The notes: generated by a model not told the origin, from the letters alone. A stretch of DNA of 64,000 nt from Flavobacteriaceae bacterium PS02336 (GCA_029960065.1 JASCOF010000001.1:558001-622000); one strand, 5' to 3'. Shown: positions 8,839 to 19,847, counted from the stretch's first letter. Made by a program: numbers and translations.

Positions 8839-9483
8839 ATGTCAATAAACAGTATTTTCCAATTTTTAGTGCCGAAAGACAAAAAATTCTTTCCACTTTT
8901 TGAAGAAGCTTCAAGCAATTTAATTGAATTAGCTTCTAACTTACACGAAGCTGTAAATTTACCATTAAAAGAAAGAGAGATTCTTTTTCAAAAGATTGAC
9001 GAATTAGAACAAAAAGGAGAAGACATTACACGTCAGACTAACCTTGAGTTAAGCAGAAACTTTATTACTCCATTTGATAGAGAGGATATTCACACGTTAA
9101 TTACTTCAATTGACAACGTTGCGGATTACCTTCACGGTGCATCAAGCCGTATGAGATTGTATCAAGTTGATAAGATTACAAAATCTATCAGAAAGATGAC
9201 AGAAATCAACCTTGAAGCTTGTCAAAATATTGACAGTGCAGTAAAAGAGTTGAGAAACTTACAGAATTTTAAAGTTATTAAAGATGCGTGTGCTAGAATT
9301 AACAAACTAGAAAACAAATCGGATAACGTTTATAACAAAGCAGTTTTTGAAATTTTTGAAAACGAAACAGACGCTAAAAATATCATTAAATATAAAGAGG
9401 TGTTATCTGTTTTAGAATCAGCAACAGACAAATGTAAGAGTGTTGCGAACATACTAGAATCTATTTCTGTAAAACATTCTTAA
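8839..9483 (+). CDS. DUF47 family phosphate-transport regulator (PhoU-like)
   Basis: The 214-residue, mostly helical protein belongs to the DUF47/PhoU-like family, whose genes are commonly paired with PiT phosphate transporters. It has no signal peptide or membrane segment and should be a cytoplasmic helical bundle; the ELEQKGEDITRQ and REDIHTLI segments near residues 55-85 are typical of the metal-binding helices of the family. It is 30 bases upstream of the transporter gene and very probably co-transcribed. The role, modulation of phosphate uptake by the adjacent transporter, is inferred from this pairing. Confidence 0.9.
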   Translation: MSINSIFQFLVPKDKKFFPLFEEASSNLIELASNLHEAVNLPLKEREILFQKIDELEQKGEDITRQTNLELSRNFITPFDREDIHTLITSIDNVADYLHGASSRMRLYQVDKITKSIRKMTEINLEACQNIDSAVKELRNLQNFKVIKDACARINKLENKSDNVYNKAVFEIFENETDAKNIIKYKEVLSVLESATDKCKSVANILESISVKHS

Positions 9484-9513
9484 TTCAATTTTTCATTCTG
9501 AAGTTATAATTTT

Positions 9514-10854
9514 ATGACGCTACTTATATTAATTATAGTACTAGCCTTAATTTTTGATTACATCAATGGTTTTCATGATGCGGCAAATGCTATAGCGACT
9601 GTTGTTGCAACAAAGGTTCTAACACCTTTTCAGGCGGTTGTCTGGGCAGCATTTTTTAACTTTCTGGCTTATTGGGTTTTTGGATTTGGTGTTGCAGATA
9701 CTGTTGCTAAAACAGCGCACACAATGGAAATTAACCTAGTTGTAATCCTTGCCGGTGTAATTGCAGCAATTTGCTGGAATTTATTGACTTGGTGGTTAGG
9801 AATTCCTTCAAGTTCTTCACATACTTTGATTGGTGGTTTTGCTGGAGCGGCCGTTGCGCATGCTATTGCAGTTCATGGTTTTTCTGGTTATGTTGGAGAA
9901 GATGGAGCAACACATTATTGGTATGAAATTGTAAGCTGGTACAAGGCAGGTAAGGATGGAGGAATGCCTTCGGGAGTTCTTATCATTATTGCTTTTATCG
10001 TCTTAGCACCGCTTTTAGGAGCTTTAGCATCTTATTTAATTTCAATTTGGCTGCTTAATGCTTCACGTAAAAGTATTGGACCTAAAATCTTTACTATAGC
10101 TTTAATGCTTGCAACTATTTGGTTTGTGTATGTTCAAATGGTTTCTTATGAAGAAATTATTGAGCATGGAAAACCTCGTTTTGATTCTCATTTTTGGAGC
10201 GTAGTATTTGATTCTCATAATATTAAATGGTTTTTAGTTGCTTTTATTATTTTAACAGTAAGTGCATTTTGTTTAATATTTAGTAGTTTAAATCTTCATC
10301 AGGCAGATGCTGCTTTAAAGAAAATGCAGTTATTATCTTCTGCTGCCTTTAGTTTAGGTCACGGAGGAAATGATTCTCAAAAAGTTATGGGTATTATTGC
10401 AGCTGCAGTTGCGGTGTATATCAATACAAATCCTGGTGTTCACATGGATGCTTGGTTAGATGTTGTTCTGCCAAATGATGATGCCGGTATTAAAGGTGTA
10501 ATGCCAAGCTGGATTCCGTTAGCATGTTATTCTGCCATTGCAGCAGGAACATTAAGTGGTGGATGGAAAATTGTAAAAACAATGGGTTCTAAAATCACAA
10601 AAGTAAGTTCATTTGAAGGAGTTGCTGCTGAAACAGCTGGTGCTTTGACACTTTACTTTACAGAACACTTAAAAATACCAGTAAGTACAACGCATACAAT
10701 TACAGGATCTATTATTGGTGTTGGATTAACAAAACGTGTTTCTGCAGTTCGCTGGGGAGTTACAGTAAGTTTAATCTGGGCTTGGATCTTAACTATTCCG
10801 ATTTCAGCTATTTTAGCAGGTTTAGTTTATTTTATTCTAAGTGTATTTATTTAA
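9514..10854 (+). CDS. Inorganic phosphate transporter, PiT family
   Basis: This polytopic inner-membrane protein of 446 residues should move phosphate with a cation. The family's two internal signatures are present: GFHDAANAIATVVATKVL near residues 19-36 and GHGGNDSQKVMG in the second half. SSSSHTLIGG and STTHTITGS are the paired serine-rich loops. A soluble insert of about 100 residues lies between the repeats. It follows the DUF47 gene closely, forming the usual two-gene unit. A bidirectional terminator follows. Confidence 0.94.
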   Translation: MTLLILIIVLALIFDYINGFHDAANAIATVVATKVLTPFQAVVWAAFFNFLAYWVFGFGVADTVAKTAHTMEINLVVILAGVIAAICWNLLTWWLGIPSSSSHTLIGGFAGAAVAHAIAVHGFSGYVGEDGATHYWYEIVSWYKAGKDGGMPSGVLIIIAFIVLAPLLGALASYLISIWLLNASRKSIGPKIFTIALMLATIWFVYVQMVSYEEIIEHGKPRFDSHFWSVVFDSHNIKWFLVAFIILTVSAFCLIFSSLNLHQADAALKKMQLLSSAAFSLGHGGNDSQKVMGIIAAAVAVYINTNPGVHMDAWLDVVLPNDDAGIKGVMPSWIPLACYSAIAAGTLSGGWKIVKTMGSKITKVSSFEGVAAETAGALTLYFTEHLKIPVSTTHTITGSIIGVGLTKRVSAVRWGVTVSLIWAWILTIPISAILAGLVYFILSVFI

Positions 10855-10905
10855 TAAAATGATTATCGAAAATGTGAGATGAAAATTGCATTTTCTTAAA
10901 TATTC

Positions 10906-10940
10906 AAAAGCCGATTTCAAATTTGAAATCGGCTTTTTTG
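10906..10940. terminator. Bidirectional terminator
   Basis: A perfect 16-base stem (AAAAGCCGATTTCAAA and its complement) is flanked by A and T runs. It separates the plus-strand phosphate transporter from the converging DUF421 gene and can serve both. Confidence 0.9.
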
Positions 10941-10951
10941 TTTTTATCAAA

Positions 10952-11473
10952 CTAAAATTTTTGAAGATTTTTATGATTGTGTTTTCGTTTGTAATGTGTC
11001 TGTTTTAGTTTTTTCTGATCTTCAGAAATAATACTGATTGTTCCATCAATTTCAAGCATGGCGAGTTTTACGTTTTTGAAAAATTCAATTCCATGTTCTC
11101 TCATAGCTTCTTTTAATTCTTCATCAGAAATATCAAGCCGGCTTAAAGCTTTAAAATCGAGTTTTCCATCATGAATTAATACTTCGGGTTTGTCAAGTAA
11201 TAAATCTCCAAAAAGTTTATATCTGCGTGTCAGCTTCTTAATGATAAAATTAATAACAAATAACACTAAAGCGGCGACTAAACCTCCTAAAAGACTAGTG
11301 TCTGGTCCAACCATTGCATTTTGAACCGAATTACTGATTAGTAAAATCAAAATAATATCGGCCGTATTTAATTGTGACAGTTCTTTTTTGCCAAAGATTC
11401 TCAGCGCAATCGTCATGAAAAAATAAACGGAAACACTTCTAAGAATAATATCAAAATATGCGAATTGTATCAT
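10952..11473 (-). CDS. DUF421 family membrane protein
   Basis: The 173-residue protein has three N-terminal hydrophobic segments (about residues 12-28, 37-55 and 60-82) and a soluble C-terminal domain with the DUF421/YetF pattern LLDKPEVLIHDGKLD and a following ISDEELKEAMREHGI segment. It belongs to the same family as 51177-51869 but lacks that protein's zinc ribbon. In Bacillus the family is linked to the spore or cell envelope; no biochemical role is established here. It stands alone between two terminators. Confidence 0.85.
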   Translation of the reverse strand: MIQFAYFDIILRSVSVYFFMTIALRIFGKKELSQLNTADIILILLISNSVQNAMVGPDTSLLGGLVAALVLFVINFIIKKLTRRYKLFGDLLLDKPEVLIHDGKLDFKALSRLDISDEELKEAMREHGIEFFKNVKLAMLEIDGTISIISEDQKKLKQTHYKRKHNHKNLQKF

Positions 11474-11511
11474 TTGTAATTCTTTTGTATAACTTAAAGT
11501 TAAATAAAAAA

Positions 11512-11544
11512 AGCTTTGTCAAAGTTTCAAACTTTGACAAAGCT
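11512..11544 (-). terminator. Terminator of the rimK-type gene
   Basis: A perfect inverted repeat (AGCTTTGTCAAAGTTT and complement, one base apart) is followed on the minus strand by TTTTTTT. It lies 40 bases beyond the stop of the RimB-RimK gene. Confidence 0.9.
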
Positions 11545-11584
11545 GCTAAATTATTTATGTGATATTAAGTTGAAATGAACTTAA

Positions 11585-12952
11585 CTATAATTTGAAATTC
11601 TTTTCAATCGCTTTAATCATTTCTCCCGCAACATCTTTATTGGTAGCTCCCTCAATTCCTTCAAGGCCAGGAGAAGAATTAACTTCTAATAATAACGGAC
11701 CTTTAGAAGAACGAATAATATCAACTCCAGCAACTTTTAAGTCCATTGCTTTTGCGGCTTTAATAGCGATTTTTTTCTCTTCTGCGGTTACTTTGATTAC
11801 AGATGCAGTTCCTCCTAAGTGAATATTTGCTCTAAACTCGCCTGGCATAGCTTCGCGCTGAATAGCAGCTACTACTTTCCCATCAATAACAAAGCAGCGA
11901 ATATCTTTTCCGTTTGCTTCCTTAATAAATTCTTGTACTAAGATATTAGCATTTAAGCTTTTAAAAGCATTAATTACACTTTCTGCAGCTTTTTTGGTTT
12001 CGGCTAAAACAACGCCTTTTCCTTGTGTTCCTTCTAGTAATTTTACAATTAAAGGTGAACCGCCTACCATTTTAATCAAATTGTCTGTATCCAGCGGAGA
12101 ATTGGCAAAACCAGTCGTTGGAATATCAATTCCGCTGTTTAAAAGCAATTGCAATGAGTATAATTTATCTCTAGACTGCGTAATTGCTGTCGCTGAGTTT
12201 AAAACAAAAACCTTTAAAGCTTCGAACTGACGCGTCAGTGCACAGCCGTAAAATGTAATACTTGGTCGAATTCTAGGAATAATAGCGTCAAACTGATTTA
12301 AGATTTTTCCGCCTCTGTAGTGAATTTCTGGAGTTTTCGCGTCCAATTTCATGTAGCATTCTTTGATATTCAAAAAATGCATTTCGTGACCGCGCATTTC
12401 GCCGGCCTCCATAATTCTTTTGTTGCTGTACAATTCAGGATTACTTGCTAAAAGTCCTATTCGTAAACCAGAACTTGCTTTTTCTGAGTTTTGATATAAC
12501 TCTTTTAAAGATTCTGGAGTAGGCTGTCCTAATAGGTATTTTTGCTCTGGATCAACCAAAACCCTTCCGCTCATGGCTTCGCGTCCTAAAAGCATTCTAA
12601 AACCCATAGAATCACGATTGGTCAAAGTCATTTCGATTGGCCATTTGGCATCACCAATTTTTAAGCTTGTCTGAATTACATAACGGTGCTCTCTAAAACC
12701 ACTTGAACTTTTAACAATTCGCTTATCAACCAAAGGTGCTTCGCAATGAATAATGGTTTTGATATTATTCTGAATTGGATTAATATCGAATTTAACCCAA
12801 TTAGCATCATTTTTTATAAAAGGAGCAATGTTTAAAGCGTGCATCGCCGAAGTTTTAGCACCAGAATCAACGCGAGCCTTGATTGTCGGTATTCCAAGTT
12901 CTGGAAATGAGCACCATTCTTCGCTGCCTAAAATGACTTTGTTTTGAAGCAT
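11585..12952 (-). CDS. rimK: RimB-like aspartic protease fused to RimK-type glutamate ligase
   Basis: Two domains are joined. Residues about 1-140 form a retropepsin-like 'ATP-dependent zinc protease' (RimB) domain with [10 protein letters not shown] at 29-38. Residues about 160-455 are an ATP-grasp ligase related to RimK, with [25 protein letters not shown] and [13 protein letters not shown]. RimK adds glutamates to ribosomal protein S6, and RimB trims them, so the fusion would join writer and eraser. I chose ATG 12952, which gives [13 protein letters not shown]; the longer reading starts with 11 unconserved residues. The S6 substrate is inferred by homology. Confidence 0.88.
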   Translation of the reverse strand: MLQNKVILGSEEWCSFPELGIPTIKARVDSGAKTSAMHALNIAPFIKNDANWVKFDINPIQNNIKTIIHCEAPLVDKRIVKSSSGFREHRYVIQTSLKIGDAKWPIEMTLTNRDSMGFRMLLGREAMSGRVLVDPEQKYLLGQPTPESLKELYQNSEKASSGLRIGLLASNPELYSNKRIMEAGEMRGHEMHFLNIKECYMKLDAKTPEIHYRGGKILNQFDAIIPRIRPSITFYGCALTRQFEALKVFVLNSATAITQSRDKLYSLQLLLNSGIDIPTTGFANSPLDTDNLIKMVGGSPLIVKLLEGTQGKGVVLAETKKAAESVINAFKSLNANILVQEFIKEANGKDIRCFVIDGKVVAAIQREAMPGEFRANIHLGGTASVIKVTAEEKKIAIKAAKAMDLKVAGVDIIRSSKGPLLLEVNSSPGLEGIEGATNKDVAGEMIKAIEKNFKL

Positions 12953-12982
12953 ATGTTGTTTTTTTGTTATAGAATTTAAATT

Positions 12983-12990
12983 CAAAAATA
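12983..12990 (-). promoter_or_regulatory. -7 box ahead of the RimB-RimK gene
   Basis: TATTTTTG on the minus strand matches TAnnTTTG and lies 30 bases upstream of the chosen ATG. The -33 region is only a TTTAG approximation. Confidence 0.45.
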
Positions 12991-13022
12991 GCTATTTGCT
13001 TTTACTAAAGATACTAAATTAT

Positions 13023-13063
13023 CCAAAAAAAATACCCGTTATGTTATGAAAACGTAACGGGTA
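13023..13063 (-). terminator. Terminator of clpC
   Basis: On the minus strand TACCCGTTA and its complement TAACGGGTA form a 9-pair stem followed by TTTTTTTT, just after the clpC stop. Confidence 0.9.
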
Positions 13064-13092
13064 AGTTATTTGTGTTATAAAATTTAACTAAT

Positions 13093-15639
13093 TTATTGAT
13101 TCGTTGGCTCTTCGGCTTTGTGGATTTCTACTGATAATTCTTGTGAGTCATCTTTTAAGTCCATTAAGATTTCATCGCCTGAATGAATTTTAGAAGTAAT
13201 AATTTCTTCTGCTAATAAATCTTCAACATATTTCTGGATTGCTCTTTTTAATGGTCTAGCTCCAAACTGCTTATCAAAACCTTTTTCAGCAATAAATGCT
13301 TTTGCTTTGTCTGTTAAGCTTAATTTGTAACCTAACTCTGCAATACGAGAATATAGTTTTTTCAATTCGATTTCGATAATCAAATCGATATCAGATTTCT
13401 CTAAACTATTGAATACAATTACGTCGTCAATTCTGTTTAAGAACTCAGGAGCAAAAGTTTTCTTCAATGCATTTTCAATAATGCTTTTTGAATTTTCATC
13501 AGCCTGAGCTGTTCTTGCAGCAGTACCGAATCCAACACCTTGTCCGAAATCTTTCAACTGGCGAGCACCAACGTTAGATGTCATGATAATGATAGTATTT
13601 TTAAAGTCAATTTTACGACCTAAACTATCTGTCAAATATCCGTCATCTAAAACTTGAAGCATCATATTGAAAACATCTGGGTGTGCTTTTTCGATCTCGT
13701 CTAAAAGAACAACACAATATGGTTTTCTACGAACTTTTTCAGTTAATTGTCCACCTTCTTCGTAACCTACGTATCCTGGAGGCGCTCCAACTAAACGAGA
13801 GATCGCAAATTTCTCCATGTATTCGCTCATGTCAATACGAACTAACGCATCTTCTGAGTCGAATAATTCTTTTGCTAACACTTTTGCTAACTGCGTTTTA
13901 CCAACCCCAGTTTGACCTAAGAAAATGAATGAACCAATTGGTTTATTAGGATCTTTAAGTCCAGCTCTGTTACGTTGGATAGAACGTGCAATTTTAAGAA
14001 CCGCTTCATTTTGTCCAATTACTTTGTTCTGAATTAATTCAGGTAATTGAGCCAATTTGTTGCTTTCTGTCTGTGCAATTCTGTTTACAGGAATTCCAGT
14101 CATCATAGAAACAACGTCAGCAACATTATCTTCTGTAACTTCAATTCTGTTGTTTTTAGAATCTTCTTCCCATTGTTCTTGTGCAACAGCTAAATCTTTT
14201 TCAATACGTTTTTCGTCATCGCGAAGTTTAGCAGCTTCTTCATATTTTTGTTTTTTAACAACCATATTTTTAAGCTCGCGAACTTCTTCTAATTGACGCT
14301 CTAAATCCAAAATTTGTTTTGGAACATCAATATTAGTAATGTGAACACGTGATCCGGCCTCATCCATAGCATCTATCGCTTTGTCTGGTAAGAAACGCTC
14401 AGACATATATCTGTTCGTTAATTTAACGCAGGCTTCGATAGCTTCTTGGGTATAAGTTACGTTGTGGTGATCTTCGTATTTGTCTTTTACGTTATTCAAA
14501 ATAGCAATTGTTTCTTCAACAGAAGTTGGTTCTACAATTACTTTTTGGAAACGTCTTTCTAAAGCACCGTCTTTCTCAATATATTGTCTGTACTCATCAA
14601 GAGTAGTAGCACCAATACATTGTATTTCGCCTCTTGCTAATGCAGGTTTGAACATGTTTGAAGCATCAAGTGAACCTGTTGCTCCTCCAGCTCCTACAAT
14701 AGTGTGGATTTCATCAATAAAAAGAATAATGTCATCGTTTTTTTCCAGCTCGTTCATTACGGCTTTCATTCTTTCCTCAAATTGTCCTCTGTACTTAGTG
14801 CCAGCAACTAAACTTGCTAAATCTAAAGTAACAACACGTTTGTGAAAAAGAATACGTGATACTTTCTTTTGAATAATACGTAAAGCCAGTCCTTCTGCGA
14901 TAGCAGATTTACCAACCCCAGGTTCTCCAATAAGAAGCGGATTGTTCTTTTTTCTACGGCTTAGAATTTGCGAAACACGCTCAATTTCTTTTTCGCGTCC
15001 TACAACGGGGTCTAATTTCCCTTCTTCAGCCATTTCTGTTAAATCTCTCCCAAAATTATCTAAAACTGGAGTCTTAGATTTTTTATTTGACTTATTGGCG
15101 GGATTATTAAAACTACTTTCTTTTAGACTGTCATCTTGTCCTGAATCGTCATTATACGATTCGTTTCTTGGCAAGTTTTCTAAGAATTCTTCTTCGTTTG
15201 GAGTCATATTTAAATACTGTTCTTTAGCTACGTCATAATCTATTTTAAGTTTATTCAGTAACTTGGTTGTTGGATCGTTTTCGTTGCGTAAGATACATAA
15301 TAGCAGGTGTGCCGTGCTTATTGATGAACTTTGAAATACTTTTGCTTCTAGAAAAGTGGTCTTCAGGGCTCTTTCGGCCTGTCGGGTAAGATGAAGGTTT
15401 TTCTTTTCTGCATTTACTTCAACGCTCAGGTTGGCAGGGCTTAGTATTTCTACTTTTCTGCGTAAATGATCTAAATCGACTGCTAGGTTATTAAGTATAT
15501 GAATAGCTTTTCCGTTACCATCTCTTAAAATGCCCAGCATTAGATGTTCTGTACCAATAAAGTCGTGGCCTAAACGTAAAGCCTCTTCTTTGCTGTATGT
15601 AATAACATCTTTTACTCTTGGTGAAAAATTATCATCCAT
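13093..15639 (-). CDS. clpC: ATP-dependent Clp protease ATP-binding subunit ClpC
   Basis: This Hsp100 unfoldase feeds proteins to ClpP. A double Clp_N repeat occupies residues 1-145. The first AAA+ module has Walker A GEPGVGKS at 238-245; a UVR-like coiled coil follows (QKYEEAAKLRDDEKRIEKDL), then a second AAA+ module with GQTGVGKTQL. A GVGFG tripeptide-type loop in the second module is the ClpP-docking element. The 848 residues match ClpC rather than the longer-coiled ClpB. It is monocistronic, divergent from gyrA, and no mcsA, mcsB or ctsR neighbours are present. Confidence 0.95.
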   Translation of the reverse strand: MDDNFSPRVKDVITYSKEEALRLGHDFIGTEHLMLGILRDGNGKAIHILNNLAVDLDHLRRKVEILSPANLSVEVNAEKKNLHLTRQAERALKTTFLEAKVFQSSSISTAHLLLCILRNENDPTTKLLNKLKIDYDVAKEQYLNMTPNEEEFLENLPRNESYNDDSGQDDSLKESSFNNPANKSNKKSKTPVLDNFGRDLTEMAEEGKLDPVVGREKEIERVSQILSRRKKNNPLLIGEPGVGKSAIAEGLALRIIQKKVSRILFHKRVVTLDLASLVAGTKYRGQFEERMKAVMNELEKNDDIILFIDEIHTIVGAGGATGSLDASNMFKPALARGEIQCIGATTLDEYRQYIEKDGALERRFQKVIVEPTSVEETIAILNNVKDKYEDHHNVTYTQEAIEACVKLTNRYMSERFLPDKAIDAMDEAGSRVHITNIDVPKQILDLERQLEEVRELKNMVVKKQKYEEAAKLRDDEKRIEKDLAVAQEQWEEDSKNNRIEVTEDNVADVVSMMTGIPVNRIAQTESNKLAQLPELIQNKVIGQNEAVLKIARSIQRNRAGLKDPNKPIGSFIFLGQTGVGKTQLAKVLAKELFDSEDALVRIDMSEYMEKFAISRLVGAPPGYVGYEEGGQLTEKVRRKPYCVVLLDEIEKAHPDVFNMMLQVLDDGYLTDSLGRKIDFKNTIIIMTSNVGARQLKDFGQGVGFGTAARTAQADENSKSIIENALKKTFAPEFLNRIDDVIVFNSLEKSDIDLIIEIELKKLYSRIAELGYKLSLTDKAKAFIAEKGFDKQFGARPLKRAIQKYVEDLLAEEIITSKIHSGDEILMDLKDDSQELSVEIHKAEEPTNQ

Positions 15640-15896
15640 AATATATAATTGGTATTGTAAATTTAGTGAATTACAGTTTTAAAAACAAAAACCGTACCCT
15701 TCAAGATCTCCTGACAGCTAATAGACGAAAAAAAAGAGAATAAAAGCGTTAAAAAACGCTTAATTTATTAACTAAAAGGCAAAATAAAGTTGTTAATAAA
15801 TCATTTAAATAAGTGTAAGGAAATAGCTGAAAAAATTTTAAAAAAACGTATCTTGGCACGCTTTGAAACTATTATAATTATTTAATATAACAACTT

Positions 15897-18539
15897 ATGT
15901 CTGAAGGAGAAAAGTTAATTCCTATTAACATTGAAGATGAAATGAAATCAGCTTACATCGATTATTCGATGTCAGTAATCGTATCAAGAGCACTTCCTGA
16001 TGTTAGAGATGGCTTGAAACCAGTGCATCGAAGAGTTCTTTACGGAATGTATGATTTAGGTGTAACTTCAAGATCTGCCCATAAAAAATCTGCAAGAATC
16101 GTGGGAGAGGTTCTGGGTAAATATCACCCGCACGGAGATACCTCTGTTTATGACGCGATGGTTCGTATGGCTCAAGAGTGGAGTATGCGATATTTATTAG
16201 TTGATGGTCAGGGTAACTTTGGTTCTGTCGATGGAGATAGTCCGGCGGCAATGCGTTATACTGAGGCGAGAATGCGCAAAATTTCTGAAGAAATTATGGC
16301 AGATATCGAAAAAGAGACTGTTGATTTTCAATTAAACTTTGACGATACATTATATGAACCAAAAGTAATGCCTACAAAAGTTCCTACTTTATTAGTAAAC
16401 GGAGCAACAGGTATTGCAGTTGGTATGGCAACCAATATGCCACCCCACAATTTAACTGAAGTGATCAATGGTACTTTAGCGTACCTAGATAATAATGATA
16501 TTGAAGTTGACGAATTAATGACGCATATTAAAGCACCAGATTTTCCAACTGGTGGTGTAATATATGGTTATGAAGGCGTTCGCGAAGCTTTTAAAACGGG
16601 TAGAGGGCGTATTGTAATGCGTGCTAAAGTTGGTTTTGAAGAAGTTGATGGAAGAGAGTGTATCATTGTTACTGAAATTCCATATCAGGTTAACAAAGCC
16701 GAAATGATCAAACGTACGGCTGATTTGGTTAACGAGAAAAAAATTGAAGGTATTGCGAATATTCGTGATGAATCGGACAGAAACGGTATGCGTATCGTTT
16801 ATATCTTAAAACGTGATGCTACTCCAAACGTAGTTTTAAATACCTTATATAAGTATACTTCATTACAATCTTCTTTTAGTGTAAATAATATTGCTTTAGT
16901 AAAAGGCCGCCCGCAAATGTTGAATCTGAAAGATATGATTCATTATTTTATTGAGCACCGTCACGAAGTAGTAGTTAGAAGAACGCAGTTTGAATTGCGT
17001 AAAGCAGAAGAAAGAGCTCATATTTTAGAGGGATTAATCATCGCTTCAGATAATATTGATGAAGTTATTGCGTTAATTAGAGGTTCTAAAAACACAGATG
17101 AAGCAAGAGATAAATTAATCGAAAGATTTAAATTGTCTGATATTCAAGCTCGTGCTATTGTTGAGATGCGTTTACGTCAGTTAACAGGTCTGGAGCAAGA
17201 TAAATTAAGAGCTGAGTATGAAGAATTAATGAAATTGATCGAGCATTTGAAAGCTTTATTAGCAGACGTTAATTTAAGAACAGATTTGATTAAAGAAGAG
17301 CTGACTGAAATTCGCGATAAATATGGTGATGATCGTCGTTCTCAAATTGAATATTCTGGTGGAGATGTAAGTATCGAAGATTTAATTGCTGATGAGAATG
17401 TAGTGATTACAATTTCGCATGCAGGTTACATTAAACGTACAAACCTTACAGAATACAAAACGCAGAATAGAGGAGGAGTTGGACAGAAAAGTGCTGGAAC
17501 AAGAGATCAGGATTTCTTAGAGCATATGTTCGTGGCAACCAACCACCAATATATGATGTTCTTTACACAGAAAGGAAAATGCTTCTGGATGCGCGTTTAT
17601 GAAATTCCAGAAGGAAGTAAAACGGCGAAAGGTAGAGCGATTCAGAATCTTGTAAATATCGAGAGCGATGATAAAGTAAAAGCTTTCATTTGTACACAAG
17701 ACTTAAAAGACAAAGATTATATCAATACACATAATCTTGTAATGGTTACTAAACAAGGTCAGGTTAAGAAAACTTCATTAGAGAAATATTCTAAACCTAG
17801 AGCGAATGGAGTTGCGGCTATTACAATTAAAGAAGGTGATGAATTGATTGGTGCTCAGTTAACAAATGGTGAAAGCCAAATTATCTTAGCGGTTAAATCT
17901 GGTAAATTAGTTCGTTTTGAAGAAACTAAAACACGTCCGATGGGAAGAACAGCTTCTGGAGTTCGTGGAATTACTTTAAAAGATGAAACTGATGAAGTAA
18001 TCGGAATGGTTACGGTTGATAAAGAAGATATTACAGAATCTCAAATCTTAGTTGTAACTGAAAACGGATACGGAAAACGTACCAAATTGGTTGATGAAGA
18101 CGGAGAAGATGTGTATAGAATCACAAACCGTGGAGGTAAAGGGGTTAAAACACTTAATATTACCGAAAAAACGGGTAAATTGATCTCTATTAATGCTGTT
18201 ACAGATGCAGATGATTTGATGATTATCAATAAATCTGGATTAACGATCAGAATGGCAATTGAGGATTTACGCGTCATGGGACGTGCTACTCAAGGTGTTA
18301 GATTGATTAACCTTAAAGGAAAAGATTCTATCGCTGCTGTTACTAAAGTTATGAAAGATGATGCAGAAGAAGTAGTCGTGGATGAGAATGGAAATGTAAT
18401 TGAGTCTGGAATCGAAAGAATTAAACCAGATTTAGAAGTTCTAGAAGATGATGGTGTTGTTGAAGACGACGATGATTCTGATGATGAAGTAATTGATGAC
18501 GAAGATGGCGAAGATTCTGAAGAAGAATCAGAAGAATAA
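15897..18539 (+). CDS. gyrA: DNA gyrase subunit A
   Basis: This type II topoisomerase subunit cuts and rejoins DNA during negative supercoiling. The catalytic tyrosine is Y121 in [10 protein letters not shown]. The quinolone region reads [12 protein letters not shown] (77-88), so the position equivalent to E. coli Ser83 is Thr82 and Asp87 is Asp86. The C-terminal beta-pinwheel repeats follow, including a GQKSAG-containing GyrA box. The last 45 or so residues are a strongly acidic Asp/Glu/Ser tail. The length is 880 residues. The TPR gene starts 39 bases later and is probably co-transcribed. Confidence 0.97.
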   Translation: MSEGEKLIPINIEDEMKSAYIDYSMSVIVSRALPDVRDGLKPVHRRVLYGMYDLGVTSRSAHKKSARIVGEVLGKYHPHGDTSVYDAMVRMAQEWSMRYLLVDGQGNFGSVDGDSPAAMRYTEARMRKISEEIMADIEKETVDFQLNFDDTLYEPKVMPTKVPTLLVNGATGIAVGMATNMPPHNLTEVINGTLAYLDNNDIEVDELMTHIKAPDFPTGGVIYGYEGVREAFKTGRGRIVMRAKVGFEEVDGRECIIVTEIPYQVNKAEMIKRTADLVNEKKIEGIANIRDESDRNGMRIVYILKRDATPNVVLNTLYKYTSLQSSFSVNNIALVKGRPQMLNLKDMIHYFIEHRHEVVVRRTQFELRKAEERAHILEGLIIASDNIDEVIALIRGSKNTDEARDKLIERFKLSDIQARAIVEMRLRQLTGLEQDKLRAEYEELMKLIEHLKALLADVNLRTDLIKEELTEIRDKYGDDRRSQIEYSGGDVSIEDLIADENVVITISHAGYIKRTNLTEYKTQNRGGVGQKSAGTRDQDFLEHMFVATNHQYMMFFTQKGKCFWMRVYEIPEGSKTAKGRAIQNLVNIESDDKVKAFICTQDLKDKDYINTHNLVMVTKQGQVKKTSLEKYSKPRANGVAAITIKEGDELIGAQLTNGESQIILAVKSGKLVRFEETKTRPMGRTASGVRGITLKDETDEVIGMVTVDKEDITESQILVVTENGYGKRTKLVDEDGEDVYRITNRGGKGVKTLNITEKTGKLISINAVTDADDLMIINKSGLTIRMAIEDLRVMGRATQGVRLINLKGKDSIAAVTKVMKDDAEEVVVDENGNVIESGIERIKPDLEVLEDDGVVEDDDDSDDEVIDDEDGEDSEEESEE

Positions 18540-18578
18540 GCTAAACTATATAAGAAAATTAAATACAAATAAATCACT

Positions 18579-19847
18579 ATGAAAAGTAAATATGTAATAC
18601 TTGCATCAGCATTACTGATCTCTGTAGCCACGTTTGCTCAAAAAGATCAAATTAAAAACGCTGAAAAGGCATTAAAAAGTGGCGACGCTCAAGGTGCTGT
18701 TACGATTTTAAAAGATGCTGAAAACTTAGTAGCAAATGCTAAAGATACTGAACAGGCACAATTTTATTTCGTTCAAGGAAATGCTTATTTAGATCTTGCT
18801 AATAAAAAAGTTGAAGAAAGTAAAAACTTAACTTTAGCAGCGGAGAGCTATAAAAAACTAATTGAGATTGAAAAAACTTCAGGAAAACAAAAATATTCAA
18901 CTCAAGCTGTGACATCAATTGCAAACATTAAAGGTTTGTTGATTAACTCTGCTATTGCAGATACTCAGGCAAATAAAAATGTTGAAGGAGCTAAAAAATT
19001 ATATGATGTGTATGCATTAGATAAAAAAGATACAATAAACTTGTACTACGCAGCTTCGACTGCTGTGAATGCACAGGATTTTGATCTTGCTTTGCCAATG
19101 TATGAGGAGTTAAAACAATTAAACTTTTCTGGTAAAGGAACTTTATATTTAGCTACAAATAAAGCGAATAGTAATGAAGATAACTTCGCAAATGCTAAAG
19201 ATAGAGATTTAGCTGTAAAATTAGGAACACACGAAAAGCCAAGAACAGAAGCAATTCCTTCAAAAAGAGGTGAAATCTACAAAAATTTAGCTTTAATCTT
19301 AGTTCAAAAAGGACGTACAGAAGATGCTAAAAAAGCTATCGCTGATGCTAGAAAAGCTAATCCAGATGATACTTCACTACTTTTGACAGAAGCTAATTTA
19401 TATCTAGATACTAAAGATTTTGACATGTACAAAAAATTAGTTGGTGAGGCTTTAGAGAAAGATCCGAACAATGCTGATTTAGTATTTAACTTAGGAGTAA
19501 TTAGCGCAGGTGCAAAAAACAATGCAGATGCTGAGAAATATTACCTAAGAGCAATCGAAATTAATCCAAGTTACACAAATGCTTACTTGAATCTTGCAGC
19601 ATTAAAATTAGAAGCTGAAAAGCCAATCATTGATGAAATGAATAAATTGGGTACTTCTGCTAAAGATATGAAGCGTTACGATGTTTTAAAAGCACAAAGA
19701 GAAGGTGTTTTTAAAGGAGTAATTCCGTACCTTAAAAAAGCAAATGAGTTAGATCCTAAAAACGAAGATGTAGCTAAAACATTATTAGGAGTTTATAGTG
19801 CTCTTGAAATGACAGCTGAAGCTAAAGCTTTAAAAGCTAAAATGTAA
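18579..19847 (+). CDS. Secreted tetratricopeptide-repeat protein
   Basis: The 422-residue protein has a clear signal peptide (ALLISVATFAQ, cleavage near residue 21) and an all-helical sequence with recognisable TPR units, for example near residues 285-330 (ADLVFNLGVISAGAKN, AEKYYLRAIEINPSY). It is probably periplasmic and involved in protein-protein contacts. It follows gyrA by 39 bases, an arrangement that suggests co-transcription; the biological link to gyrase is not obvious. A strong terminator follows it. Confidence 0.85.
   Translation: MKSKYVILASALLISVATFAQKDQIKNAEKALKSGDAQGAVTILKDAENLVANAKDTEQAQFYFVQGNAYLDLANKKVEESKNLTLAAESYKKLIEIEKTSGKQKYSTQAVTSIANIKGLLINSAIADTQANKNVEGAKKLYDVYALDKKDTINLYYAASTAVNAQDFDLALPMYEELKQLNFSGKGTLYLATNKANSNEDNFANAKDRDLAVKLGTHEKPRTEAIPSKRGEIYKNLALILVQKGRTEDAKKAIADARKANPDDTSLLLTEANLYLDTKDFDMYKKLVGEALEKDPNNADLVFNLGVISAGAKNNADAEKYYLRAIEINPSYTNAYLNLAALKLEAEKPIIDEMNKLGTSAKDMKRYDVLKAQREGVFKGVIPYLKKANELDPKNEDVAKTLLGVYSALEMTAEAKALKAKM

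Noticed and set aside
15849..15870. sigma-54-like TTGGCACG ahead of gyrA
   Set aside because: The GG to GC spacing rule fails: the expected GC is AA. TATCTTGG is also one base away from a TAnnTTTG box, but there is no -33 match, so I report no promoter.
18290..18631. Minus-strand Ser-rich open frame
   Set aside because: It is the reverse reading of the acidic GyrA tail; GAT/GAA codons become TCA/TTC repeats. No ribosome site or family motif.
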